Part shown: one piece after another, positions 25,620 through 33,184 of the stretch
Layout of the letters: each line of letters opens with the position of its first letter
Position numbering within the stretch: the first letter of the stretch is position 1
Assembly (NCBI GenBank): GCA_025350645.1
Contig: JANXXM010000119.1
Span: forward strand, 1 to 33,184
Direction: 5' to 3'
Length of the DNA: 33,184 nt
Source of the DNA: Ferruginibacter sp.
GTDB lineage: Bacteria; Bacteroidota; Bacteroidia; Chitinophagales; Chitinophagaceae
Notes under the pieces: generated by a model
What the model was told of the DNA's origin: nothing
Seen by the model: only the letters and a program-made list of their open reading frames with translations
Database searches by the model: none
Program-made: the position numbers and the translations under genes

Positions 25620-26534
25620 ATGCGACAAACAATTTTATATTTTCTTTTACTCATTACACTTGCAGCGTGCAAAAATAACGTTGCAAAAGAAGAAGAAATC
25701 AAGGAAATAAAAACGCCTGTAACAGTGGCGGGTATTGCCAATGAGCCGTTGGCAGAATATGTAGAACTAAATGCTGTTTCTTCTTTTTTGCAAAAATGGA
25801 TAGTGCGGGCAAATACCACGGGTTATCTGAAAACCGCTCATGTAGAGCTGAATAAATTTGTACAAAACGGAGAACTGCTTTACACTATTAAAACAAAAGA
25901 AGCGGAGAGTATTGGTAACCGTATTAATGTGCTGGATTCTTCTTTTCGCTTTAGCGGTTTAAACAACATAAAAGCAAATGGAAGTGGTTTTATCTCACAA
26001 ATAAACCACCAGAATGGCGATTACGTGCAGGATGGCGAGCAACTTGCTACCATTACAGATACGAAGAGTTTTGTTTTTTTACTGGATATGCCTTACGAAC
26101 TGCGACCTTTTATCATAAACAAAAAAAGCCTGGAAATGCTGCTGCCAGACGGAGAAAGACTCACAGGAATGATTGCCGGAAACTTGCCCAGTATGGATGC
26201 CGCATCGCAAACGCAAAGTATTATTTTAAAAGTAAACAGCACCCACCCTTTTCCGGAAAATCTTATAGCAAGAGTAAGGGTTACCAAATCTTTTTCCAGA
26301 AGTGGAAACTCATTGCCAAAAGCTGCTGTGCTTACTAATGAAACGCAAACAGCATTCTGGATAATGAAAATGCTGAATGATTCTACAGCAGCAAAAGTTA
26401 TCATTAAAAAAGGCATTGAAACAGCAGACAGAATTGAAATAGTAAGCCCTATACTAAGCCCTGCAGATAAAATATTGATAACCGGTAATTATGGATTGAG
26501 CGATACTGCAAATGTTGTAATTGTAAAAGAATAA
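25620..26534 (+). CDS. RND efflux adaptor (membrane fusion protein, lipoprotein)
   Basis: The 304-aa protein has a lipoprotein signal ending in LAAC17 (ITLAAC). The mature part shows a biotinyl-lipoyl-like hybrid (VRANTTGYLKTAHVELNKFVQNGELL, then SGFISQINHQNGDYVQDGEQL) and a beta-barrel (FLLDMPYELRPF, LPDGERLTGMI), as in HlyD/AcrA adaptors. It lacks the long helical hairpin of typical AcrA and is short. It links the inner-membrane permease and the outer-membrane channel. The genes on both sides are 4 bases away, showing tight coupling. Confidence 0.88.
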   Translation: MRQTILYFLLLITLAACKNNVAKEEEIKEIKTPVTVAGIANEPLAEYVELNAVSSFLQKWIVRANTTGYLKTAHVELNKFVQNGELLYTIKTKEAESIGNRINVLDSSFRFSGLNNIKANGSGFISQINHQNGDYVQDGEQLATITDTKSFVFLLDMPYELRPFIINKKSLEMLLPDGERLTGMIAGNLPSMDAASQTQSIILKVNSTHPFPENLIARVRVTKSFSRSGNSLPKAAVLTNETQTAFWIMKMLNDSTAAKVIIKKGIETADRIEIVSPILSPADKILITGNYGLSDTANVVIVKE

Positions 26535-26538
26535 GGCG

Positions 26539-29500
26539 ATGCAGAAATTCTTTTTATCCCATAAAAATCCTTTGTCTGTTGTACTCATCCTCATTATTGC
26601 AGGCGGTTTTTTTGCATACAGTAAAATGCAGTCATCGTTATTTCCAGAAATTACTTTTCCTAAAATAAAAGTAATTGCAGATGGTGGTTTACAGCCCGTA
26701 GATAAAATGATGATAAGCGTAACAAGACCGCTGGAAAATGCTATAAAACAAATTCCGGATCTTACACTCATACGCAGTACCACTAGCCGGGGCAGTTGCG
26801 AAATTTCTGCTTTTATGGATTGGAGTGCCAATATAGACCTGAGCCAGCAGCGCATAGAAAGCCGGATTGCAGAAATACGAAACACCCTGCCAGCCGATGT
26901 TTCCATCACTGTAGAAAAAATGAACCCTTCTATTTTACCGGTGATGGGTTATACATTAGAAAGCCACAATAAATCTCCCATAGAATTAAAACAACTGGCC
27001 GTTTATACCATCAAACCTTTTTTGAGCCAGGTAGATGGTGTGGCAGAAGTAAGAATCATTGGCGGTAAAACAAAAGAATACCAGGTAGAAATGAACGCAC
27101 AAAAAATGAGTGCATTATCTGTAACGCCGGATACCATTGCGGCTGCTCTAAACGCTACCAATTTTATAAAAAGCAATGGTTACCTGGCAGATTACCGGTA
27201 TCTGTATCTAACCGTAACAGATGCAACAGTACATTCCAAAAATGACCTGGAAAATATAGTTATAAAAAATGATGGCAAGCGCATTACTTATTTAAAAGAT
27301 ATTGCTGCCATACAAATAACAGAAGCTGTAGAATACACAAAAATAAATGCAAACGGGCATGATGGTATTCTGGTAGCTATTATAAAACAACCTAACGCAA
27401 ACCTGCTGGCCATATCAAAAAATATGGAGGCAAAAATAAAAGCACTCCGGCAGATTTTGCCCGAGGATGTAACCATTAAACCCTATTACATTCAGGCAGA
27501 TTTTGTAAACGATTCTATAAAAAGTGTGAGCGATAGTTTGTGGATAGGCTTACTGCTGGCTATTATTGTTGCGGTTATATTTCTTCGTTCTTTAAAAGCA
27601 AGCGCAACAATTCTTATCATTATACCTGTAACACTCGGGCTTACCATAATTATTTTGTATGCCATTGGGTATACCTTTAATATTATGACGCTGGGCGCAA
27701 TTGCAGCGGCCATTGGCCTTATTATTGATGATGCCATTGTGGTGGTAGAGCAAATTCATCGTACACACGAGGAGCATCCTGCAGAAACGAACAGCACCGT
27801 GGTGCGGCAGGCTATCAAATATTTATTTCCAGCAATGGTGGGCTCATCTTTAAGTACTATCGTAATTTTTATTCCGTTTGTTTTAATGAGTGGTGTGGCA
27901 GGTGCATATTTTAAAGTGATGACGGATACGATGATCATTACCCTCATCTGCTCCTTTTTTGTAACCTGGATAGGACTGCCTGTTGTATATTTATTACTGA
28001 GTAAAAAGAAGAGGCATTCCACCAAAATATTATCTGCAAAACAACAAAAAAAATTAACCGAAGCCCATGCAGTAAAAAACCAGCGGTGGGTTGCATTCTT
28101 TATCCGCAAGCCATACATCAGTTTTATAATGATACTAATGCTGGCACTCTCTGTATACATTATTCTGCCAAAACTGGAAACCGGGTTTTTGCCCGAGATG
28201 GATGAAGGCAGTATTGTACTGGATTATAATTCACCTCCTGGTACATCGCTGGAAGAAACAGACAGGATGCTGCGAGCAGCAGAAAAATTAATTGTAACAG
28301 TGCCGGAGGTAGAAGCATACAGCCGCCGTACAGGAACGCAAATGGGATTTTTTATTACAGAGCCCAACCGGGGCGATTATTTAATACAGCTTAAAAAGAA
28401 AAGAACAAAAACAACAGATAAAGTTATTGCAGAGATCCGTAAAAAAATAGAGGCTTCGCAACCTGCGCTGCGTATAGAGTTTGGGCAAGTAATAGGCGAT
28501 ATGCTCGGCGACCTTACCAGTGCTGTGGAGCCTGTAGAAATAAAAGTATTTGGAAACGATCCTAAAAAACTACAGCAATTATCTACCCAAATAAAAGAAG
28601 TGCTGGATAGTGTAAAAGGAATTGCAGATGCTTTTGATGGAATTGTAATTGCTGGCCCATCTATAAGTATTGAACCCGATTATACAAAACTAGCACAGTT
28701 TGGCATAACGCCTGCAAACCTGCAAAGCCAGTTACAGGCTTCCTTGCAGGGAAATATAGCAGGTAATATTTATGAAAAAGAACAGGTAAATGATGTACGG
28801 TTGCTGTACCCCGGCAGCAATAAAATTAGTGTAACAGACCTTGCCCGGTTACAAATATTTTTACCCGGCGGCAGACTCATTCCCATAACCTCGCTGGCAA
28901 AAATAAAAGTAAATGCCGGTGATGCAGAAATAGAAAGACAAAATTTACAATCTATTGGCGTGGTAACCGCCCGGCTGGATAATAGGGATCTTGGCAGTGC
29001 TATAAAAGAAATTAAAAACGCCATAAACAATAAAGTGGCTTTGCCAAAGGGCTATAGCATTGAGTTTGGTGGCGCCTATGCAGATCAGCAACAATCTTTT
29101 AAAGAACTCTTATTGATTTTACTTACAGCAAGCCTGCTAGTATTCGGCGTAATATTATTTTTATTTAAAGATTTTAAAATAGCATTTACCATTTTATTTA
29201 TTGCAGTACTGGGCATATCAGGCAGTTATATGGCATTATACTTTACAGGTACACCACTCAATGTGGGCAGTTATACCGGCCTTATTATGATTGTAGGTAT
29301 TATTGGTGAAAATGCCATCTTTACTTTTCTGCAGTTTAAAGAATCACTTCATCAAAAAACGGTGGAAGAATCTATCATCTATGCTATTTCTACCCGGCTG
29401 CGGCCAAAATTAATGACAGCACTTGGTGCCATAATAGCCTTGCTGCCACTGGCTTTAGGCATTGGTACAGGTGCACAGTTGCACCAGCCGCTGGCCATAG

Positions 29501-29622
29501 CTGTTATTGGCGGTTTTATTATTGCACTCCCTTTATTACTTATCGTATTGCCCAGTATACTGCTTGTATGGTATAAAAATTATAAAAGAGAGGATGAAGC
29601 AGCAGAAGGAAATATTATTTAA
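26539..29622 (+). CDS. RND efflux permease (HAE1-type)
   Basis: The 1027-aa protein matches the AcrB/MexB family in layout: a first helix after a short cytoplasmic N-terminus, two large periplasmic loops and twelve helices. The proton relay is visible as GAIAAAIGLIIDD with D397 and D398. Further motifs are PLENAIKQIP, LFPEI near the start, GFLPEMDEGSIV at the second loop and GIIGENAIFTFLQFKESL. It drives export with the proton gradient, together with the TolC-family channel and the adaptor. The substrate is not deducible. The 20.7-22.7 kb regulators may control it. Confidence 0.94.
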   Translation: MQKFFLSHKNPLSVVLILIIAGGFFAYSKMQSSLFPEITFPKIKVIADGGLQPVDKMMISVTRPLENAIKQIPDLTLIRSTTSRGSCEISAFMDWSANIDLSQQRIESRIAEIRNTLPADVSITVEKMNPSILPVMGYTLESHNKSPIELKQLAVYTIKPFLSQVDGVAEVRIIGGKTKEYQVEMNAQKMSALSVTPDTIAAALNATNFIKSNGYLADYRYLYLTVTDATVHSKNDLENIVIKNDGKRITYLKDIAAIQITEAVEYTKINANGHDGILVAIIKQPNANLLAISKNMEAKIKALRQILPEDVTIKPYYIQADFVNDSIKSVSDSLWIGLLLAIIVAVIFLRSLKASATILIIIPVTLGLTIIILYAIGYTFNIMTLGAIAAAIGLIIDDAIVVVEQIHRTHEEHPAETNSTVVRQAIKYLFPAMVGSSLSTIVIFIPFVLMSGVAGAYFKVMTDTMIITLICSFFVTWIGLPVVYLLLSKKKRHSTKILSAKQQKKLTEAHAVKNQRWVAFFIRKPYISFIMILMLALSVYIILPKLETGFLPEMDEGSIVLDYNSPPGTSLEETDRMLRAAEKLIVTVPEVEAYSRRTGTQMGFFITEPNRGDYLIQLKKKRTKTTDKVIAEIRKKIEASQPALRIEFGQVIGDMLGDLTSAVEPVEIKVFGNDPKKLQQLSTQIKEVLDSVKGIADAFDGIVIAGPSISIEPDYTKLAQFGITPANLQSQLQASLQGNIAGNIYEKEQVNDVRLLYPGSNKISVTDLARLQIFLPGGRLIPITSLAKIKVNAGDAEIERQNLQSIGVVTARLDNRDLGSAIKEIKNAINNKVALPKGYSIEFGGAYADQQQSFKELLLILLTASLLVFGVILFLFKDFKIAFTILFIAVLGISGSYMALYFTGTPLNVGSYTGLIMIVGIIGENAIFTFLQFKESLHQKTVEESIIYAISTRLRPKLMTALGAIIALLPLALGIGTGAQLHQPLAIAVIGGFIIALPLLLIVLPSILLVWYKNYKREDEAAEGNII

Positions 29623-29633
29623 TTTTTCCTGAA

Positions 29634-29667
29634 AATCATTTTGGGGATTAATGATTATAATTTTTTA
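29634..29667 (+). terminator. Possible terminator of the efflux operon
   Basis: AATCATT (29634-29640) pairs with AATGATT (29650-29656), with a 9-base loop and T residues at 29661-29666. The stem is short, so support is modest. Confidence 0.4.
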
Positions 29668-29887
29668 ACAGAAAAAATTAGTTGTTTATTTTATTCCGCT
29701 ATTATTTGTACTTTATATCTAAAATTAGCTCATTATAAAATTGGGTATAATACTGAAATATAGTTCACATTTTTGGTTTATTATTTTCCATAATTTTTAT
29801 AATGGTATATATCGCTGCCCGAGTATGAAATATTATTCTGCTTCCAAAGGCTTTTCTATAGCAAGAGTAAATCTTGCTTAGTAAAAT
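29668..29887. other. Intergenic stretch without a recognised gene
   Basis: This AT-rich spacer between the convergent efflux operon and the secreted protein gene shows no credible reading frame or RNA gene. A terminator hairpin follows at 29888. Confidence 0.45.
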
Positions 29888-29917
29888 AAAAAAACGCCAC
29901 AAATTGCGGCGTTTTTA
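29888..29917. terminator. Bidirectional terminator
   Basis: ACGCCACA pairs with TGCGGCGT with one mismatch; the plus strand ends in TTTTT and the minus strand in seven T residues. It should end transcription of the secreted-protein gene on the minus strand. Confidence 0.75.
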
Positions 29918-29936
29918 CATGTATATATTTTTTAAA

Positions 29937-30311
29937 TTAAGGCTTTTTATTTGCCTTGTAACGCATATCAGCACTGCCATCTTTTTTTGTAGGACCGGCA
30001 GCAGGCGTAGTATTTTTATAACGCTTATCTGCAGTGCCATCTTTTTTAAGAACTACACCTGTTGCAGGCTTTGCTGCAGGTGCGGCTACTGGTGCTTTTG
30101 CAGCAGGTTTAGTGGTTACTGTTTGTGTGCTTGTAGTAGTTTTAAAAACTGGTTTTGCTGTAGTAGTAGTTGTAGTTGCAGCAGGCTTTGTCGTAGCTGT
30201 TTTAGTTGTTACTACAGGCGGTTTTGCAGCTGTAGCAGGCTTTGCAGTCTGCGCAAAAGTTGCAGTACCCAATCCAATAATCATTAAAGTAGAAAAAATA
30301 ATCTTTTTCAT
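29937..30311 (-). CDS. Secreted Ala/Thr/Lys/Pro-rich protein with KKDGxxDxRYK repeats (124 aa)
   Basis: The product has a signal peptide (MKKIIFSTLMIIGLGTATFA, then Q). The mature part is low complexity (about 22-85), made of Ala, Thr, Lys, Pro and Val. Two copies of a C-terminal motif follow: KKDGTADKRYK (89-99) and KKDGSADMRYK (109-119). Comparable short proteins occur in Chitinophagaceae as I recall; the function is unknown. It is exported and may be a cell-surface or matrix peptide. It is divergent from a two-component pair, with operator-like repeats between, so it is a likely target of that regulator. Confidence 0.8.
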   Translation of the reverse strand: MKKIIFSTLMIIGLGTATFAQTAKPATAAKPPVVTTKTATTKPAATTTTTTAKPVFKTTTSTQTVTTKPAAKAPVAAPAAKPATGVVLKKDGTADKRYKNTTPAAGPTKKDGSADMRYKANKKP

Positions 30312-30341
30312 GTTGTTTGTTTTAATTGTAATTTATATAAG

Positions 30342-30349
30342 TAAAGATA
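30342..30349 (-). promoter_or_regulatory. Weak -7 element of the secreted low-complexity protein gene
   Basis: The plus strand reads TAAAGATA, which is TATCTTTA on the minus strand and misses the last G of TAnnTTTG. It lies 30 bases before the start. No -33 is seen, and TTAAC repeats begin just upstream, as for an activator-dependent promoter. Confidence 0.35.
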
Positions 30350-30375
30350 TTTTAAATAATAGTGTTCGCATATAG

Positions 30376-30427
30376 TTAACCGGTAATTAACAAATAAATA
30401 GATACTAAGGTTTAACCGGTGCTTAAC
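30376..30427. promoter_or_regulatory. Two TTAAC-N6-TTAAC direct repeats (candidate response-regulator boxes)
   Basis: TTAACCGGTAATTAAC at 30376-30391 and TTAACCGGTGCTTAAC at 30412-30427 share 14 of 16 bases. Each contains two TTAAC half-sites 11 bases apart, and the second copy begins 36 bases after the first. This is the geometry of OmpR/PhoB-family binding sites. They lie between a secreted-protein gene and a kinase/regulator pair, just upstream of the expected -33 of the former. Confidence 0.6.
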
Positions 30428-30485
30428 GCTAAATATATACTGGCTGGCCATTTTTTTGGCAATTTTGTACACTAAACTGTATTGC

Positions 30486-30523
30486 CACAAATAAACGACC
30501 ATTTAACCATGGTTTTATTTGTG
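30486..30523. repeat. Inverted repeat upstream of the second histidine kinase gene
   Basis: CACAAATAAA (30486-30495) pairs with TTTATTTGTG (30514-30523) across an 18-base spacer. Further on, AATATTTTAAG occurs twice (30534-30544 and 30571-30581). Either could be a regulator site for the 30618 operon. No standard promoter element was found in this 306-base divergent region beyond those listed. Confidence 0.4.
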
Positions 30524-30617
30524 TATTAGGGGTAATATTTTAAGAGGGTTTTTGTTTTTGTATTCGTGGGAATATTTTAAGCGATTTATTATATCATCAA
30601 ACCAATTTTAATAACAC

Positions 30618-31877
30618 ATGCGTTCAGTTACGCTAAAATGGATATTACTTTCTACCGCAATAATTATAAGTTTAATTGTGGCTATGCAACTCGTATGGCT
30701 AAGTAAACAATATACCCGGGAGCAAAAAGAATTTACGGTAAATGTTGTAAAATCTATAAGGGGGCTTTATGAAGATTTTAATATTTATGGAGATTACAAC
30801 CTTCGTAACTCTATAGAACTGCCAGATAAAAATTCATTTCTGATGCGACTGGATACTGTATTGGATAAACAAACTATTCTGGATTCTTTATCATCTGAGC
30901 TACAGCAATCTGATGTATTTACAGATTGTAAAGTAGCCTTTTATAATGCTCCTGCCCATAAATATCTTTATAAAATTTACCTGCCTGCCGCGGCTTCCCA
31001 CTACCCTACCAACGAAGGAAATGAGATGCCCGCATTTAAAAGAAAGTTCTCCTACCTATTTTTATTTTTCCCCCACCGGGATAAATATATTTTAAGCCAG
31101 ATGGTGTGGTGGGTAATCTCCTGCGTTATCCTCATTTTGCTTCTCATCGGTTTTGCCATAAGCCTGTTTTATTTATACCGTCAAAAGTTTTTAAACGAAG
31201 TACAAAATGATTTTATAAGAAATGTAACCCATGAGTTTCAAACACCGCTTACCACGCTTACCCTTGGGCTGGATATGCTCTCTAAGCCAGCTACAGCAGC
31301 ACAGCCGGAGAAGCACAGCAAATATATAAAACTAATGCAGGGGCAAACTATGTATCTTAAACAGCATATAGAAAACCTTATGAAAGTGATAACTACAGAG
31401 TCAAAGAGGCTAGTTATTGTTAAAGAAAAAGTAGTGCCAAACCAATTGATAAAAGATGCCGTAGTTCAGTTATTTGCATCCATTGATGAAAAAAATGCGG
31501 TTATTCATTATCACCTGGAAGATAAAAATGAAATCATTACCGGCGATGGAAATAATTTATTTGTAGCAATATTAAACGTAATTTCCAATGCGGTAAAATA
31601 TGCTAAAAACCCTGTTATAAGATTAGAAACAATAAGCAGCAGCGATGCATACATCATCCGAATAAAAGATAATGGTATAGGCATAGAAAAAAAATATCAG
31701 CAAAAATTATTTAAAAAATTTTATCGTGTACCCACTGGCGACCTGCACACCGTAAAAGGGCTGGGGCTTGGATTATATTTTGTGAAAAAAGTTGTAGATG
31801 CGCACAAAGGAACCATTACCATAGAAAGTGTGCCGGAAATAGGAACCATATTTACCATTTCATTACCCAAACATTAA
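30618..31877 (+). CDS. Sensor histidine kinase
   Basis: The 419-aa protein has membrane helices at about 8-28 and 168-192 around a periplasmic sensor of about 140 residues. The dimerisation domain carries H205 (IRNVTHEFQTPLTTLTLG). The ATPase part has NVISNAVKYA (N-box), IKDNGIGIEKKYQ, and KGLGLGLYFVKKVV (G-box). It is complete and should phosphorylate the regulator encoded 10 bases downstream. The signal is unknown. The N-terminal helix and sensor segment have no obvious named domain. Confidence 0.94.
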   Translation: MRSVTLKWILLSTAIIISLIVAMQLVWLSKQYTREQKEFTVNVVKSIRGLYEDFNIYGDYNLRNSIELPDKNSFLMRLDTVLDKQTILDSLSSELQQSDVFTDCKVAFYNAPAHKYLYKIYLPAAASHYPTNEGNEMPAFKRKFSYLFLFFPHRDKYILSQMVWWVISCVILILLLIGFAISLFYLYRQKFLNEVQNDFIRNVTHEFQTPLTTLTLGLDMLSKPATAAQPEKHSKYIKLMQGQTMYLKQHIENLMKVITTESKRLVIVKEKVVPNQLIKDAVVQLFASIDEKNAVIHYHLEDKNEIITGDGNNLFVAILNVISNAVKYAKNPVIRLETISSSDAYIIRIKDNGIGIEKKYQQKLFKKFYRVPTGDLHTVKGLGLGLYFVKKVVDAHKGTITIESVPEIGTIFTISLPKH

Positions 31878-31887
31878 AACAGAAACT

Positions 31888-32583
31888 ATGCTTACAAAAG
31901 CTACCATTTTATTTGCAGAAGATGATGAAAGCCTTGCCATAATGGTAAAAGATACGCTGGAAGATGAAGGCTACAAAGTGATACACTGTGCAGATGGACA
32001 AACGGCTATTGATGCTTTTGAAAAAAGTAAAATAGATATTTGCCTGCTGGATATCATGATGCCAAAAAAAGACGGTTATGCGGTAGCAAAAAAAATACGT
32101 GCTCAAAGCGATATTATTCCCATACTCTTTTTAAGTACCAAAAACCAGCAAGAAGATATTTTAAAAGGTTATGATACCGGAGCAGATGATTACCTGAGCA
32201 AACCTTTTAATATGCCGGAACTCCTGAAAAAACTGGAAGTATTTTTAAGGAGAACAAAAAAATTATATTCGGCAAATGAAGATGAATTTAAAATAGGAAG
32301 TTTTATTTTTATACCAGCACACCTCAGGCTCACAACAGCAAAAGAGACTATTAAAATAACTCAAAAGGAAGCCGACCTGCTGAAATTTTTTTGTGAGTAT
32401 AAAAATAAAGTTGTAAAAAGAGAAGAAGTGCTGCTGCACGTGTGGGGTAAAGATGATTTTTTTTTAGGCAGAAGTATGGATGTGTACATGACGAAAATAC
32501 GTAAATATTTAAGCAAAGATAAAACACTTGTACTGGAAACCATACATGGAATAGGATTTAGATTTACTGTACCAGAGGAATAG
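31888..32583 (+). CDS. OmpR-family response regulator
   Basis: The 231-aa protein has a receiver domain with EDDESL, the phosphorylation site D55 (CLLDIMMPKKDG) and the switch lysine in LSKPFNM. The winged-helix part has ITQKEADLLKFF, VLLHVWGKDDFFLGRSMDVY and IHGIGFRFTV. It pairs with the kinase 10 bases upstream. It is the natural candidate to bind the TTAAC repeats in the divergent region. Confidence 0.95.
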   Translation: MLTKATILFAEDDESLAIMVKDTLEDEGYKVIHCADGQTAIDAFEKSKIDICLLDIMMPKKDGYAVAKKIRAQSDIIPILFLSTKNQQEDILKGYDTGADDYLSKPFNMPELLKKLEVFLRRTKKLYSANEDEFKIGSFIFIPAHLRLTTAKETIKITQKEADLLKFFCEYKNKVVKREEVLLHVWGKDDFFLGRSMDVYMTKIRKYLSKDKTLVLETIHGIGFRFTVPEE

Positions 32584-32592
32584 CGTTCAAGA

Positions 32593-32631
32593 AAATGCTG
32601 CTGTACTTTTATATAGCAGCATCTTTATTTT
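32593..32631 (+). terminator. Terminator after the second two-component operon
   Basis: ATGCTGCT (32595-32602) pairs with AGCAGCAT (32615-32622) around a 12-base loop, followed by CTTTATTTT. It lies 11 bases after the stop. Confidence 0.75.
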
Positions 32632-32645
32632 ATACCATAAATTTT

Positions 32646-33068
32646 TTATCCGAACACCCGTAGCATGTTACCCGTAAGTGTAGTCTGGTATTGCTTTAGC
32701 GAAGTTTGTGCAGGGCCTGTGGTAACTGCACCCGTAGCAGAAAAAGCAGCTCCGTGCGAAGGGCAATAAAAACTGGTACTGCTGTTTACAAACTGCACCG
32801 TTACACCTTGGTGAGGGCACGCCTGCGATACAGCGATATAAGTGCCAGCAGTAGTCTTTGCAACAATAACTCCAGTGTTATAAATATACCCACCGGCATT
32901 GGCCAGTGCTGCATTTTGCGCCAAACTCAGGTCCAGCGTAAAGTCCGCATTCACGGCAGCCACAGCGCCACTATCTGCAGTTTTTTTTGAACAACCGCCC
33001 AGGCATGCAGCGGTAAGTATTGATGCACTTGTAAGACCAACCAAACTTAAAAATTGTTTTCTTTTCAT
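32646..33068 (-). CDS. Small Rieske 2Fe-2S lipoprotein
   Basis: The 140-aa protein has the two Rieske cluster boxes: C84-x-H86 (CPHQG) and C102-x2-H105 (CPSHGAAF), the ligands of a 2Fe-2S cluster. The N-terminus has KR and a hydrophobic stretch ending LGGC26 (or LTAAC22), so export and lipid attachment are likely. Such proteins carry electrons in the periplasm or at the membrane, or are orphan ferredoxin-like carriers. No respiratory complex partner is present here. Length is typical of Bacteroidota short Rieske proteins. Confidence 0.88.
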   Translation of the reverse strand: MKRKQFLSLVGLTSASILTAACLGGCSKKTADSGAVAAVNADFTLDLSLAQNAALANAGGYIYNTGVIVAKTTAGTYIAVSQACPHQGVTVQFVNSSTSFYCPSHGAAFSATGAVTTGPAQTSLKQYQTTLTGNMLRVFG

Positions 33069-33184
33069 GAGATGATTGTTTTTAATAATTGTTTTAAAAA
33101 AGATAAAAAAAATATGAAGCGAAGTATAATCCTATTTATTTTTATGAAAGTGAAGATACCCGTAAAAAATACAAAAACCTGTTA

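Noticed and set aside
30034-30375. 113-aa and 137-aa plus-strand frames opposite the secreted low-complexity gene
   Set aside because: They are mirror translations of Ala/Thr/Lys repeats (Val/Cys/Arg-rich) with no start context; the minus-strand frame has a signal peptide and a terminator.

Overview
The window looks like chromosomal DNA of a Bacteroidota bacterium, most likely Chitinophagaceae or a close relative. The signs are low G+C, promoters of the form TAnnTTTG, OmpA proteins with thrombospondin type 3 repeats, the futalosine menaquinone enzyme MqnE, and several gene families that are typical of this phylum. The species cannot be named from sequence alone.

Layout. (1) Positions 1-2990 are accessory DNA: a two-gene module (52-aa peptide plus a DUF6934-like protein) bracketed by an imperfect 17-bp inverted repeat, a full-length tyrosine recombinase with a duplicated N-terminal module and hairpins on both sides, and a frameshifted C-terminal relic of a serine recombinase that stops against tRNA-Arg(TCT). 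(2) Positions 3318-5987 hold an OmpA/TSP3 outer-membrane protein and mqnE. (3) Positions 6559-10853 hold four tightly spaced plus-strand genes: a 437-aa and a 780-aa protein that I cannot assign, a DUF1360-like membrane protein and an 86-aa protein. Every product has closely spaced cysteines. This is the best candidate for an undescribed system. (4) Positions 11063-12972 carry a possible 30-aa membrane peptide with two hairpins behind it, an isoaspartyl peptidase/asparaginase and ispD. (5) Positions 12973-20243, minus strand, carry accA and then an envelope/exopolysaccharide operon: Gfo/Idh oxidoreductase, polyprenyl sugar-phosphate transferase, an M1 peptidase with a barrel-like C-terminal half, and a very AT-rich FemAB/GNAT-like gene. 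(6) tRNA-Asp(GTC) at 20422 has a clear promoter and terminator. (7) Positions 20762-29622 carry an OmpR-type two-component pair, a PepSY-like secreted protein, a YncE-like beta-propeller and a complete tripartite RND efflux system (TolC, adaptor, permease). (8) Positions 29937-32583 carry a secreted low-complexity protein divergent from a second two-component pair. The divergent region has two copies of TTAAC-N6-TTAAC, which look like response-regulator boxes. (9) A small Rieske lipoprotein closes the window.

How the genes fit together. The 20.7-29.6 kb block reads as a sensor-regulated export system. The 13-19 kb block reads as envelope polysaccharide assembly plus surface proteolysis. The 6.5-10.9 kb block is one probable operon of unknown purpose. 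All functional calls rest on motifs and recalled family resemblance; no database search was possible.
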